Assembly: GCA_028717405.1 (NCBI GenBank)
Contig: JAQUNY010000006.1
Span: forward strand, 1-26,150
Length of the DNA: 26,150 bases
Reading direction: 5' to 3'
Origin: Eubacteriales bacterium
GTDB taxonomy: Bacteria; Bacillota; Clostridia; JAQUNY01
A program made the position numbers and the translations under genes. Position 1 is the stretch's first letter; each line of letters opens with the position of its first letter. The notes beneath the pieces were generated by a model that saw only the letters and a program-made list of their open reading frames with translations, was not told the DNA's origin and did no database searches. Positions 14,712 through 23,280 of this stretch are shown piece by piece.

Positions 14712-16349
14712 ATGAAGACAGGTAAGTCAGGACGCTCGATACTCAGAGCAGCTGCGTTAATTATTGCGGCAACTTTATCTATTTCGGTTTTGGGAGCGTG
14801 CGAAAAAGATGAGGACAGCCCGCAAACGAGCCCGACTGTATCAAAGACAGTAGATACGGCAGCTAAAACTACAGCAAAAGCAGTATCACAGACGGCGGCT
14901 GTTTCCGGGAAGACAGAGGTTGATGCATCTCAGACTGTTTCAGCCGGAACGACAGTTGCAGCTGCTCCTACTGAGGTCATTATTGTAGATGATGACGAAA
15001 TAAAAGAGGAATATAAGGAGATTGAAGTTGATCTGGGCAGCAGCTTTGTTGTCGGAGATTATGATTTAGGCGGAAAAACCATAGTGATGGGAGCCTGGGG
15101 CGAGACATCCTTCCCATCGGATGCAGAAGGAGCAAGCCCGGACAGGGTTGCAAGATATCTAAGGGTCAAAGAAGCAGAAAAGAAGTACAATTTTAAAATG
15201 GAGTACAGACTGATACCTAATTTCAATCAATACAGAGACGCCATAATCAGCGAATCGCTTGCAGGTATTAAATTTGCCGACGTATTAAGGACACAGTCGG
15301 GGCTGGCTTTCCCGACGCATGTTTCCAATAATATGATTGTCGAGCTTGACAAATACATAGATTTTGACAGCAAGATCATTCAGCAGAACCAGTATATGGT
15401 CCAGGGCGGATTGTGGCGCGGCAAGCATTATGGCATATATCCTACGATGGAATATTGCTACCCAAGGGTATTTTATAATAAGGCTATTCTAGACAGAGAA
15501 GGGCTGACAGATATCCTGGACCTGGTTGAGACTGATCAATGGAACTGGGTAACATTTCTTGATACAGCAGTGAAGACTACAAAGGACTTTAATGGAGATG
15601 GGTTGACAGACCAGTGGGGAGTCTCCGCGCTCACCGGATATGGCAGCTCTATAGTCACCCAAATAATGTATTCAAATGGCGTATCTTTCCTGACTTTCGA
15701 TGAAAGCGGAAGGGCGATATGCAATCTTGACAGCCCGCCGGCAAGGCGTGCGCTCCAGTTTGTATCTGATTTGAACAATATTCATAAAGTCTACACACAG
15801 GACACTGGTTCTATAGGAGCACCGCAGAAGTACATGAATGGCTTTGTTACAATGTACCTTAACGCTCCGTGGTACCACAGGGATTCAATCAAATCAGGCA
15901 TGCAGACTTTCCTGGCTCCGTTGCCTAAAGGGCCGGATACCGAAATATTTTCCAGTTCATACTCAAGCAACTTTGAGTCAATAATGACTTTGAGTGAAAA
16001 TCCTGAGGCTGTAGCCAGGATCTGGATGGATGTGTCGCTGTTGTGGGATGAGGACGGCAATAAGATAAAGGAATATGAGGAGCTTATGGCCATATTCCCG
16101 TATGACTGGAGCTGGAGCCCTTCGAACCCGAACAGGACATACACAACTGAGAGAGAACACAAATTAAGCTGGCTGGCACTTGTTCCGCTATGGAGGACAG
16201 AATATCTGAATGGTTATCCTTCAACATTGACTAATACAACGGTCTATGCAAATATCTTTGCACCTGTTCTTAATGGTACAAAATCAGTCGGACAGGCAAT
16301 AGAGGAACAACTGTCGAATATTCAGGGAGTATTGGACCAGTATAATTAA
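14712..16349 (+). CDS. Extracellular solute-binding lipoprotein, sugar-type
   Basis: 545 residues; GGGAGG lies 9 bases before the ATG. A lipoprotein signal peptide ends in the lipobox LGAC (Cys30), followed by a T/A/V-rich spacer (31-90) that would hold the domain away from the membrane. The rest resembles the large binding proteins of carbohydrate ABC importers (SBP_bac_1 type), with YNKAILDREGLTD and TDQWNWVTFLDTAVKTT segments. DFNGDGLTD at 292-300 is an EF-hand-like calcium loop, as in several sugar-binding proteins. No permease or ATPase lies nearby, so it must use transporter parts encoded elsewhere or act as a sensor. A strong terminator follows. Its position after the propeller pair suggests that the same substrate is handled. 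Confidence 0.88.
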   Translation: MKTGKSGRSILRAAALIIAATLSISVLGACEKDEDSPQTSPTVSKTVDTAAKTTAKAVSQTAAVSGKTEVDASQTVSAGTTVAAAPTEVIIVDDDEIKEEYKEIEVDLGSSFVVGDYDLGGKTIVMGAWGETSFPSDAEGASPDRVARYLRVKEAEKKYNFKMEYRLIPNFNQYRDAIISESLAGIKFADVLRTQSGLAFPTHVSNNMIVELDKYIDFDSKIIQQNQYMVQGGLWRGKHYGIYPTMEYCYPRVFYNKAILDREGLTDILDLVETDQWNWVTFLDTAVKTTKDFNGDGLTDQWGVSALTGYGSSIVTQIMYSNGVSFLTFDESGRAICNLDSPPARRALQFVSDLNNIHKVYTQDTGSIGAPQKYMNGFVTMYLNAPWYHRDSIKSGMQTFLAPLPKGPDTEIFSSSYSSNFESIMTLSENPEAVARIWMDVSLLWDEDGNKIKEYEELMAIFPYDWSWSPSNPNRTYTTEREHKLSWLALVPLWRTEYLNGYPSTLTNTTVYANIFAPVLNGTKSVGQAIEEQLSNIQGVLDQYN

Positions 16350-16377
16350 TCAGGATGAATATAACCACACAAATCAG

Positions 16378-16421
16378 CGGAGGTATGCCGGACTTGAATG
16401 ACCGGCGCCTCCGTTTTTTTT
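16378..16421 (+). terminator. Strong intrinsic terminator
   Basis: CGGAGG pairs with CCTCCG, and inside it GCCGG pairs with CCGGC, followed by eight T residues (16414-16421). It closes the solute-binding protein transcript. Confidence 0.92.
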
Positions 16422-16431
16422 GCCAAAAGCA

Positions 16432-16460
16432 TTGCAATTTTACAATGGACCTGATACAAT
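16432..16460 (+). promoter_or_regulatory. Promoter of the zinc-ribbon gene
   Basis: TTGCAA (16432-16437), an exact 17-base spacer and TACAAT (16455-16460), about 80 bases before the start codon. Confidence 0.75.
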
Positions 16461-16539
16461 ACCCTTCTAGGCTGAACGCCTGCACTTAAAAGCATGCATA
16501 TCAGACTTAAGTTTTAAATTACACGGGAGGCCAATAATA

Positions 16540-16824
16540 ATGGCAGACAAGACTATCATTTGCAAGGAATGTAACAGTGAATTCGTTTTCACGGAAAACG
16601 AGCAGGCATTTTATCAGGAGAAAGGGTTCCAGAACGAACCACAGAGGTGTCCGGAGTGCAGGGCTGCAGCTAAAGCAAAACGCAGGGGCTCTTTTAGAAG
16701 TGGCCCAAGGGAAATGTTCCCGGCTATTTGCGCAGAGTGCGGGCAGGAAACAACAGTCCCCTTCAAGCCAAGCGAAGACAAGCCTGTTTACTGCAAAGAC
16801 TGCTTTGACAGAAGACGCTCATAA
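16540..16824 (+). CDS. Small double zinc-ribbon protein
   Basis: 94 residues; GGGAGG lies 9 bases before the ATG. Two four-cysteine modules are visible: Cys8/11 with Cys37/40 (ICKEC...RCPEC, the probable zinc-ribbon or zf-trcl type) and Cys64/67 with Cys85/88 (CAECG...VYCKDC, the CxxC-CxxC type common in Firmicutes). A basic stretch AAAKAKRRGSFR joins them. It is probably a cytoplasmic nucleic-acid- or ribosome-associated protein, but the function of the family is not known to me. It has its own promoter and terminator. Confidence 0.88.
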   Translation: MADKTIICKECNSEFVFTENEQAFYQEKGFQNEPQRCPECRAAAKAKRRGSFRSGPREMFPAICAECGQETTVPFKPSEDKPVYCKDCFDRRRS

Positions 16825-16853
16825 AATTTACGCAGCAGAATAAAGCAAAAATG

Positions 16854-16906
16854 ATGCCGACATTCCGCCATTTTTATGGTGGCTGTGTCGGCATACGTCT
16901 TTTTTG
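16854..16906 (+). terminator. Intrinsic terminator after the zinc-ribbon gene
   Basis: ATGCCGACA and TGTCGGCAT form a 9-bp outer stem around an inner CCGCCAT/ATGGTGG-like stem, followed shortly by TCTTTTTT. Confidence 0.85.
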
Positions 16907-17134
16907 AAAAAATATCCTTGGCCTGGTGGTAACATTCAAGGCCACTCTTTTTGTGCTTCAATGACTTTGCACATTTTGACAGGTCTATTTTGGGGTATCT
17001 CCGTATTCTTTATTTTCAAGCATACATATATACTCTGAAGCTGCTTCGTGATCTACGGAAAAACCGAACTGCGCAGATAATAAGAGCAGTTCTCTAGCAT
17101 CTGAAGCACGATTAATCGCAGGAGATTTAGTGAT
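16907..17134. other. Intergenic region before the AEC permease
   Basis: No reading frame with a ribosome site is seen in these 228 bases. A short GGCC-stem hairpin with a T-run lies at about 16920-16955. A GAACTGC/GCAGTTC stem lies at about 17069-17095 and might precede or regulate the permease. TTGACA occurs at about 16976 without a matching -10 box. Confidence 0.4.
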
Positions 17135-18097
17135 ATGAGCACCTTTTTATTTATACTGAATAACAACCTTATCCCTGTTGTGATCCTTATTACAATGGGA
17201 TTTTTACTTGGCAGGCGTTTCAAGCTCGATATGACACCCCTGATAAAACTCAATTTCTTTATTTTCGTTCCCGCATATATTTTCGTAAATCTATATACTG
17301 CTGAAATACCATCTGACATGTGGAAAGTAGTTCTGTTCGGAATCCTTATGATCACTGTAAATTTTTGCGCGGGCTCCGTTATTTCTCGTATAAGGCGCTT
17401 TGATTCCACGATGAAAAGTGCTTTTACAAATTCGGTGATGTTCTATAATTCCGGTAATTTTGGTTTGCCGGTGGTGATCCTCGTTTTCTCAAATCCGCCT
17501 TTTGTGACCGACGGTGCTACGCCATACCTGGAACTTGCAGTTACCGCTCAAATTATTATTATGGTGCTGCAGAATGTGCTTACGAATTCACTTGGCCTTT
17601 TCAATGCAGGTAAAGCCAGCCTGCATTTTAAAGAACTTGTCAAAAATATTCTGGGCATCCCTATAATATACATGCTTCCGCTCGCGCTGATCATGCGGCT
17701 GATGCCCTTTGATATAGAAGGAACACCTGTATGGATATCTTTCACATATGCTAAAAACGGGCTGATAGCGGTTGCGCTGCTTACGCTGGGTATTCAGATT
17801 TCGAAAACCAAAATTATATTCCATAATACAGATGTATTGTTTTCAGTTGCAATGCGCCTTCTTGGCGGACCGGTCATTGCATTTGCACTGATCAGGCTGT
17901 TTGGATTTGACGGGATCGTTGCCCAGGCACTGATGATTTCATCTTCGGTGCCCACCGCCGTCAATTCGGCGCTTATAGCCATAGAGTACAAAAACAGGCC
18001 TGATTTTGCCTCGCATGCGGTGATGGTTTCGACACTCCTGAGCGTGTTTACAGTCTCAGCTGTCATTTACGCCGCAAGGATGCTTTTCCCTGTGTGA
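17135..18097 (+). CDS. AEC-family (auxin efflux carrier-like) permease
   Basis: 320 residues; AGGAGA lies 8 bases before the ATG. The protein is hydrophobic with about ten predicted membrane segments arranged as two halves. The first half carries the family's NSGNFGLPVV segment after FTNSVMFY; the second half has ISSSVPTAVNSALIAIEY, typical of the family's crossover helix. AEC members move organic acids such as malate or malonate, or amino acid derivatives; the substrate here cannot be read. It is a lone gene, convergent with the deacetylase-like gene, with only 39 bases between and no obvious terminator. Confidence 0.9.
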   Translation: MSTFLFILNNNLIPVVILITMGFLLGRRFKLDMTPLIKLNFFIFVPAYIFVNLYTAEIPSDMWKVVLFGILMITVNFCAGSVISRIRRFDSTMKSAFTNSVMFYNSGNFGLPVVILVFSNPPFVTDGATPYLELAVTAQIIIMVLQNVLTNSLGLFNAGKASLHFKELVKNILGIPIIYMLPLALIMRLMPFDIEGTPVWISFTYAKNGLIAVALLTLGIQISKTKIIFHNTDVLFSVAMRLLGGPVIAFALIRLFGFDGIVAQALMISSSVPTAVNSALIAIEYKNRPDFASHAVMVSTLLSVFTVSAVIYAARMLFPV

Positions 18098-18136
18098 TAT
18101 TTAATGTGGTATAAATGTCAATGAGATAAAAACAAC

Positions 18137-19462
18137 TTATTGCAGTCGGATTATTTTTATACTTCCGGGACTTGTGGCTGAATCGATAATTCTCCTTGAT
18201 ACAGTATATGTTGCATAGGCTTCATGGCTATCATATGGCAGTATTTCCAGGTCTTTATCAGCTACGGGAGTGAAAGGCCGACGCACATTGATAAACAGTG
18301 ATTGCGAAAGCCCGGATGCATGGAGGGCGTCGATTGCGGCATAATCAAGCTCCAGCTTTAACCGGCTTCGGCCATCAACTTTGATCTCCGACGCTTTTAG
18401 ATAACGGCAATACAAGGATTGAGATGAAGCCATGGAGCTGTCTTTTGCAATAATGATATCAAACAGCCCTTTATACCGCGAAAAATAGCTGATCCATTTT
18501 TCTGCGATGTCCTTATTTCGTGAACTGTCGGCGGCGAGCAGATTGATCCAGTGCATGCCGAAACAGCCGGGTCTGATAATTCCGGGAGGATTTGTTCCGA
18601 CTTCGTTCCATCTGGCAAGGTCACGCTGCCTGTCTACTGTTATAATGCCGTTCTCCACTCCGACAGAGGCAGGATTTTCGTCAAATGGGGAATCCATCCA
18701 GGAGAATGGAGCTGTGACATATTTTATGCCATATTCGGCGAGAATGGACGAAAGACTACCGGGCTTGCCGGAATAAATGTAATGAAAGCACGGCGGCAGA
18801 AAGGTCGTAATATTTCCTTTGAACCCATTGTGGGCATAGATTTCAAAAAATGCGTCAAGATGCTCCCTTACGACATCAGGATTTGTCATGGTGTAGCGTG
18901 CGGAGTTGGCGAAGCTTGTAAAATCGCTGAAGCGGGTGCCGGCTGACGACCCTGAGTGTGAGGAGCGGCTGGATGGCACAGGAAAACCTGAGTGTGTGGA
19001 CGGCTTCTGAAGAGAGGGCTTTCCTGTTTTCTGATGAAATTCACCTGGGAGCATCCTGCCGGAATCGTCCCAATACATATGCATGAGGCCATGTATCGCG
19101 ATTTCCATAGAATCCTGCGAATCGTTTACTATATCCCGAGCTTCCCTCGCTGCAGTGTCCATCAATGGGGCATTTATTTTTGCGGCGTTGTCCCACCCGG
19201 GGCCATATTTATTTGAGTTCCTTACATGGGCAAGTATGTTTTTCCTGTCCCACTCACCGATAATGAATCCGCATAGTATCCGCGTTCCAAGACTTTTCCC
19301 AATCAGTGCCAGAGCTCTGTAGTCATCCGGGCAGTGGTCCCTTACCCTGATCCCGGAACGGGACGGGCCATTGCTACCGCTGTCGTCTTTGCCGCACCAC
19401 CAGCCCACATCATCCACAGCAATATAGAAGGGTTGCGGGATGCAGAAAATTTCATTTATCAT
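18137..19462 (-). CDS. NodB-like (polysaccharide deacetylase-fold) protein
   Basis: 441 residues; GAGGA lies 8 or so bases before the ATG. The N-terminal strand ends in AVDDVGWWC (Asp17, Asp18), and residues 124-128 are HGLMH; DD plus HxxxH is the metal-binding set of the glycoside hydrolase/deacetylase superfamily. A later FLPPCFHYIY segment and the C-terminal domain fit distant members rather than classic chitin or peptidoglycan deacetylases. There is no signal peptide, so the substrate would be inside the cell, or the enzyme acts on a small glycan. Residues about 145-185 are an S/H/P-rich low-complexity insertion whose DNA contains a CCTGAGTGTG direct repeat about 37 bp apart (18951 and 18988). 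Exact reaction unknown. Confidence 0.7.
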   Translation of the reverse strand: MINEIFCIPQPFYIAVDDVGWWCGKDDSGSNGPSRSGIRVRDHCPDDYRALALIGKSLGTRILCGFIIGEWDRKNILAHVRNSNKYGPGWDNAAKINAPLMDTAAREARDIVNDSQDSMEIAIHGLMHMYWDDSGRMLPGEFHQKTGKPSLQKPSTHSGFPVPSSRSSHSGSSAGTRFSDFTSFANSARYTMTNPDVVREHLDAFFEIYAHNGFKGNITTFLPPCFHYIYSGKPGSLSSILAEYGIKYVTAPFSWMDSPFDENPASVGVENGIITVDRQRDLARWNEVGTNPPGIIRPGCFGMHWINLLAADSSRNKDIAEKWISYFSRYKGLFDIIIAKDSSMASSQSLYCRYLKASEIKVDGRSRLKLELDYAAIDALHASGLSQSLFINVRRPFTPVADKDLEILPYDSHEAYATYTVSRRIIDSATSPGSIKIIRLQ

Positions 19463-19487
19463 TTATCTGTCCTCTTGAGTCTCAGCG

Positions 19488-19511
19488 GGGCAGGCATATA
19501 ATAACCTGCCC
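19488..19511. other. Inverted repeat between divergent genes
   Basis: GGGCAGG and CCTGCCC flank ten bases, close to the start of the deacetylase-like gene. No T-run is present. It could be an operator. Confidence 0.4.
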
Positions 19512-19584
19512 TGCGGATGCTTCAGGGCAGTTGCGCAGCCTTGTAACAGCTGCCTCACTGCCTCTGTCAAAGCGGATCACCTGC

Positions 19585-19634
19585 ATAAAGTATATCATGC
19601 TTGAAATTGCTTTATAAAGTATAAAGTATATCAT
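19585..19634 (+). promoter_or_regulatory. 14-bp direct repeats upstream of the quinone operon
   Basis: ATAAAGTATATCAT occurs exactly at 19585-19598 and 19621-19634, 36 bp apart (between three and four helical turns), just upstream of the candidate promoter. This is a plausible activator or repressor site. Confidence 0.5.
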
Positions 19635-19643
19635 CCGCTGCAC

Positions 19644-19671
19644 TTGCGCAATACCCGGTCCAGAATATAAA
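19644..19671 (+). promoter_or_regulatory. Candidate promoter of the quinone/importer operon
   Basis: TTGCGC (19644-19649), a 16-base spacer and TATAAA (19666-19671), about 45 bases before the UbiD start. The match is moderate. Confidence 0.45.
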
Positions 19672-19713
19672 ATTGGATTGTAAACTGCAGCCATGGGAAA
19701 GCGGAGGAAGGTA

Positions 19714-21570
19714 ATGCCATTTGGGGGAGCAGGAAGATCACTAAGCCGGTACAAATATAAAAGAGGCCTTGGCGATTTTATCAAAGCATTGGAAAAAGCC
19801 GGAGAAATCAGCCGCATAGATGCAGAAGTGTCGTCCGAGCTTGAAATCACGGAAATAACCGACCGGATATCCAAGTCGGGCGGACCGGCGCTGTTCTTCA
19901 GGAAAGTGGCCGGGTCAGATTATCCTTTACTGATCAATGCAATGGGCAGTTATAAACGTATGGCTATGGCTCTGGGGTCTGAAGCCGCCGACGAAGAGGC
20001 AGGAAAAGCTTATCTGGACAGCATCGCAGAGGATATCGAAAAATATCTGGAACTGCTTAATGGATTGTCCATTTTGAAAATAATGAAGAGTTTACCACTC
20101 TTGTACAGGCTTATACATGCGGTCCCTGTTCGAAAAATCACGATCAGAAAACCTGTGTGCAGGAAGGTCATCATAACAGGCGGGGATGTCGATCTGTTCT
20201 CGCTGCCTGTGCTTAAGTGCTGGCCTTGTGATGCCGGAAGGTTTTTTACATTGCCGCTTGTTTTTACGAAATATCCCGATTCGAAGAGACAGAATGCCGG
20301 CATATACCGGATGCAGATACTTGACAGGAATACTGCGGCTATGCACTGGCACAAACACAAGGACGGATCCGGGATTTTCGGGGAGTATGCAAGGAAAGGC
20401 AATATCATGCCTGTTTCGGTTGCTCTGGGCTGCGACCCGGCGGTCACATATGCGGCGACGGCACCCCTGCCGGGAAAGATTGATGAGATGATGCTGGCCG
20501 GTTGGCTCAGGAAGTCCTCTGTCAGAATGGTAAAATGCCTGACTAACGAAATATATGTTCCTGAAAATGCCGAATTTGTGATTGAAGGGTATGTCGATCC
20601 CGCCGGCGAGCTTGCCGAAGAAGGCCCTTTTGGCGATCACACAGGATATTACTCCCTTAAAGACAAATATCCGGTTTTCCATGTCACATGTATCACCCAT
20701 AAAAGGGATCCAGTGTATCCCGCGACTGTGGTGGGCAGGCCGCCTATGGAGGACTGTTATATGGCGAAGGCGACAGAAAGGATATTCCTTCCGTTTTTAA
20801 AAATGAGGGTACCGGAAATCATTGATCTGAACCTTCCGCTTGAAGGCGTATTCCACAATTGCGCAATTGTCTCTGTCAGGAGGGCATATCCGGGGGCGGC
20901 CAGGAAAGTGATGAACGCAATATGGGGAATGGGTCAGATGATGTATACAAAAATGATTGTTGCCGTGGGAGAAGATGTTGATGTTCATAAACCCGGAGAG
21001 GTTTTTGATGCAGTTGTTAAAAATGTCAGGGGCGAGGGCGAACTGGTTATAAGCGAGGGGCCGCTTGACGCCCTGGATCATTCCTCCGACAGGGCGCTTT
21101 ACGGCTGCAGGCTTGGGGTGGACGCATCCGGAGATAACAGGGATAATATATGTAAAGAAAAAGGCATGAAGGACGAGAAGGACGGGAAGGACGGGAAAGA
21201 TGGGCAAGGTGGACAGGACAGCACGCCTGGCAGAAGTGTGCCATACAGGGTTATACCGGTCAGGAAGCAGGCGCCCGGAGATGGAAGAGCGGCGATATAT
21301 GCTTCATTTGCAGACAGGAAATATAAATACAGATTTGTAATAGCTGTCGATCATGACATAGATCCGGGGGATATTTCGACGATCATGTGGAAAGTGTTTA
21401 ATAATATAGACGCAGGAAGGGACCTGATCATACAGGAGGGCAGGATAGGCATAGATGCAACAAAGAAATGGCCGGGAGAAGGAGTAAGCCGCGGCTGGCC
21501 TGACGAAATAAAGATGAGTGAGGATATAAAGGAGCTTGTCACTTCGAGGTGGGGGGAATATGGCTTGTAG
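19714..21570 (+). CDS. UbiD-family decarboxylase (menaquinone-type candidate)
   Basis: 618 residues from ATG 19714, preferred to ATG 19693 because GGAGG lies 6 bases upstream. UbiD enzymes decarboxylate aromatic acids using prenylated FMN made by UbiX. Seen: NAGIYRMQ with the cofactor-site Arg199, and the signature EGYVDPAGELAEEGPFGDHT (291-310) with the acidic catalytic residues. With UbiA and UbiX following directly, the best fit is the late decarboxylase of the futalosine menaquinone pathway (SCO4490-like, MqnL), acting on prenylated 1,4-dihydroxy-6-naphthoate; this assignment rests on context. An insertion at about 486-500 is built of 9-bp repeats (KDGKDGKDG). The 3' end overlaps the UbiA gene by 11 bases. 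Confidence 0.85.
   Translation: MPFGGAGRSLSRYKYKRGLGDFIKALEKAGEISRIDAEVSSELEITEITDRISKSGGPALFFRKVAGSDYPLLINAMGSYKRMAMALGSEAADEEAGKAYLDSIAEDIEKYLELLNGLSILKIMKSLPLLYRLIHAVPVRKITIRKPVCRKVIITGGDVDLFSLPVLKCWPCDAGRFFTLPLVFTKYPDSKRQNAGIYRMQILDRNTAAMHWHKHKDGSGIFGEYARKGNIMPVSVALGCDPAVTYAATAPLPGKIDEMMLAGWLRKSSVRMVKCLTNEIYVPENAEFVIEGYVDPAGELAEEGPFGDHTGYYSLKDKYPVFHVTCITHKRDPVYPATVVGRPPMEDCYMAKATERIFLPFLKMRVPEIIDLNLPLEGVFHNCAIVSVRRAYPGAARKVMNAIWGMGQMMYTKMIVAVGEDVDVHKPGEVFDAVVKNVRGEGELVISEGPLDALDHSSDRALYGCRLGVDASGDNRDNICKEKGMKDEKDGKDGKDGQGGQDSTPGRSVPYRVIPVRKQAPGDGRAAIYASFADRKYKYRFVIAVDHDIDPGDISTIMWKVFNNIDAGRDLIIQEGRIGIDATKKWPGEGVSRGWPDEIKMSEDIKELVTSRWGEYGL
21169..21213 (+). repeat. 9-bp repeats inside the UbiD gene
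   Basis: AAGGACGAG, AAGGACGGG, AAGGACGGG, AAAGATGGG and CAAGGTGGA run in tandem and in frame, encoding KDEKDGKDGKDGQGG in a loop that links conserved UbiD blocks. Confidence 0.9.
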
Positions 21571-22558
21571 AGATCAGACCGGAGATGGTGATATTATGCC
21601 AATAACGGGCAACCGGCTTCTGAAAACGGGAAAAAATCCCGGGGAAAATCCCGGGGAAAATCCCGGAAAAAAATCTGCCGGTGCAGATTCCCCTTTGTGG
21701 ATACTGGCCCAAAAGATCAAAGCGTATGGCAAGCTGGTCATGTTCGGGCACACTATATTTTCATTCAGTTTTGCAGCAGTAGCCGCAGCGCTTGCAGCAA
21801 AAGGGATGCCGGCCCTGTCAAAACTCATCTGGATAATGGTGTGTTTCCTGGCTGCCCGAACCGGAGCCAATGCCGCAAACAGGCTTATCGACGCCGAAAT
21901 AGACGCGCTGAACCCGCGGACTGCCGGCCGCCAGATACCAAAGGGCGAAATCAGGAAAAAAGAAGTGTTTATCCTGGCGGCAATGTGCTTTATAATAATG
22001 CTTTTCGGGGCGTATATGCTTAATTGGATCTGTTTCGCGCTCTCGCCCCTTGCCCTGTTCCTGCTTGTTTTTTACTCCTATACCAAGAGGTTCACGACTC
22101 TTTGCCATATCATCCTTGGGGCGACATGCGCCTGCGCGCCTGTGGGGGCTTATCTGGCGGTGACCGGCAGGATTGCTTTAACGCCGGTTATTATGGGTAT
22201 TGCCAATATGCTTTGGGTGGCAGGGTTTGATATAATATACGCTATACAGGATATTGAATTTGACAGGGCTAACAGGCTTTATTCGATACCTGCAGCTTCA
22301 GGTTTCAGAAAATCCGTGTTGATTGCAGCCGTGTTTCATACTTTAACGGCAGCGCTGCTTTTTTTACTCGGCACCATGGAACCTCTGTTTGGGCCTTTGT
22401 ACTACGGCGGAGTGACAGTCATAACTGTGCTTTTGAGTACTGAGTACATCATAGTATTAAGGGGAGGCAATGAAAAAATCAATACCGCCGCTTATGGCAT
22501 TAATCAGATAGTGAGTGTTGTGTTGCTTGTTACGGGGCTTGCCGATATTTTCCTGTAA
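21560..22558 (+). CDS. UbiA-family prenyltransferase (MqnP-like candidate)
   Basis: 332 residues from ATG 21560, which has GAGGTGGG upstream and overlaps the UbiD stop; ATG 21596 with GGAG upstream is an alternative. An integral membrane protein with about eight or nine helices. Both aspartate-rich motifs that hold the Mg-prenyl diphosphate are present: NRLIDAEID (107-115) and QDIEFD. It would join a polyprenyl chain to a hydroxynaphthoate or similar ring. Beside UbiD and UbiX it matches the futalosine-pathway prenyltransferase (SCO4491-like). The N terminus before the first helix carries a repeat-encoded NPGENPGENPGKK stretch. Confidence 0.85.
   Translation: MACRDQTGDGDIMPITGNRLLKTGKNPGENPGENPGKKSAGADSPLWILAQKIKAYGKLVMFGHTIFSFSFAAVAAALAAKGMPALSKLIWIMVCFLAARTGANAANRLIDAEIDALNPRTAGRQIPKGEIRKKEVFILAAMCFIIMLFGAYMLNWICFALSPLALFLLVFYSYTKRFTTLCHIILGATCACAPVGAYLAVTGRIALTPVIMGIANMLWVAGFDIIYAIQDIEFDRANRLYSIPAASGFRKSVLIAAVFHTLTAALLFLLGTMEPLFGPLYYGGVTVITVLLSTEYIIVLRGGNEKINTAAYGINQIVSVVLLVTGLADIFL
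21629..21666 (+). repeat. 12-bp tandem repeats in the UbiA N terminus
   Basis: GGAAAATCCCGG occurs twice exactly (21643-21654, 21655-21666) after a longer variant (21629-21642). Each unit contains CCCGGG across its junction, so the array is partly self-complementary. Confidence 0.92.
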
Positions 22559-22692
22559 ATTGCAGGCCGGACTGATTCATGTTTCTCAATGAGGGCTGTT
22601 ATCAGGCAAACTGCTTCAGAGATGCAGCTGTTATAAGGTTGTTGTAGGGAGATTGCAGTTTAGAGGCTGTTGTTAAGAGGGGTACTATTGAT

Positions 22693-23280
22693 ATGAAAAA
22701 AATCATACTCGGATTAACGGGTGCGAGCGGCGGGATATATTTTTTAAAGCTTGCCGAAACTCTAAGAAAGTATGAGATAAGGCTGCATGTAATCGCTTCA
22801 GACAATGGAGCGGATGTCCTGAAGCATGAGACGGGCGTTGATATAGTGGAACAGGTTGAGCTGTGGAGGGGCGATTCCACAGCTGAAGTGCTGCCTGAAG
22901 ATGACCATGATATGTTTTCCGCCGTGGCGAGCGGGTCATACAAATGCGATGCCATGGTTGTAATACCATGCTCCATGTCTACCGTAGCCGCGATTGCCGC
23001 CGGAGTAACCGATACCCTTATCAGAAGGGCTGCGGATGTAATGATAAAGGAAGGCCGGAGACTGGTCGTTGTACCCAGGGAAACGCCGCTTTCACAAATT
23101 CATCTTCGCAACCTTTATGAATTATCAAAATGCGGTGTTACGGTTTTGCCTGCCATGCCGGCTTTTTACACAAAACCTGAAACCGTGTCTGATATGGCTG
23201 ACTACATAACCTGTAAAGTGCTTGACAGTATTGGTTTTGAGAATCAGAACTTTCCAAGATGGGAAGGGCGCAGTATATGA
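22693..23280 (+). CDS. ubiX: Flavin prenyltransferase UbiX
   Basis: 195 residues, the usual length. It makes prenylated FMN from FMN and dimethylallyl phosphate, the cofactor needed by the UbiD enzyme encoded upstream. Seen: LGLTGASGGIY (phosphate loop), IPCSMSTVAAIAAG and VPRETPLSQIHLRN, all UbiX hallmarks. AGAGGGG lies 10 or so bases before the ATG. The 134-base gap after UbiA contains no gene and no terminator, so the operon continues. Its stop codon overlaps the start of the lipoprotein gene (ATGA), which points to translational coupling between quinone enzymes and importer. Confidence 0.94.
   Translation: MKKIILGLTGASGGIYFLKLAETLRKYEIRLHVIASDNGADVLKHETGVDIVEQVELWRGDSTAEVLPEDDHDMFSAVASGSYKCDAMVVIPCSMSTVAAIAAGVTDTLIRRAADVMIKEGRRLVVVPRETPLSQIHLRNLYELSKCGVTVLPAMPAFYTKPETVSDMADYITCKVLDSIGFENQNFPRWEGRSI

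Noticed and set aside
20010..20700. Two long minus-strand frames opposite UbiD
   Set aside because: They are shadows of the UbiD gene; no family motif or ribosome site.
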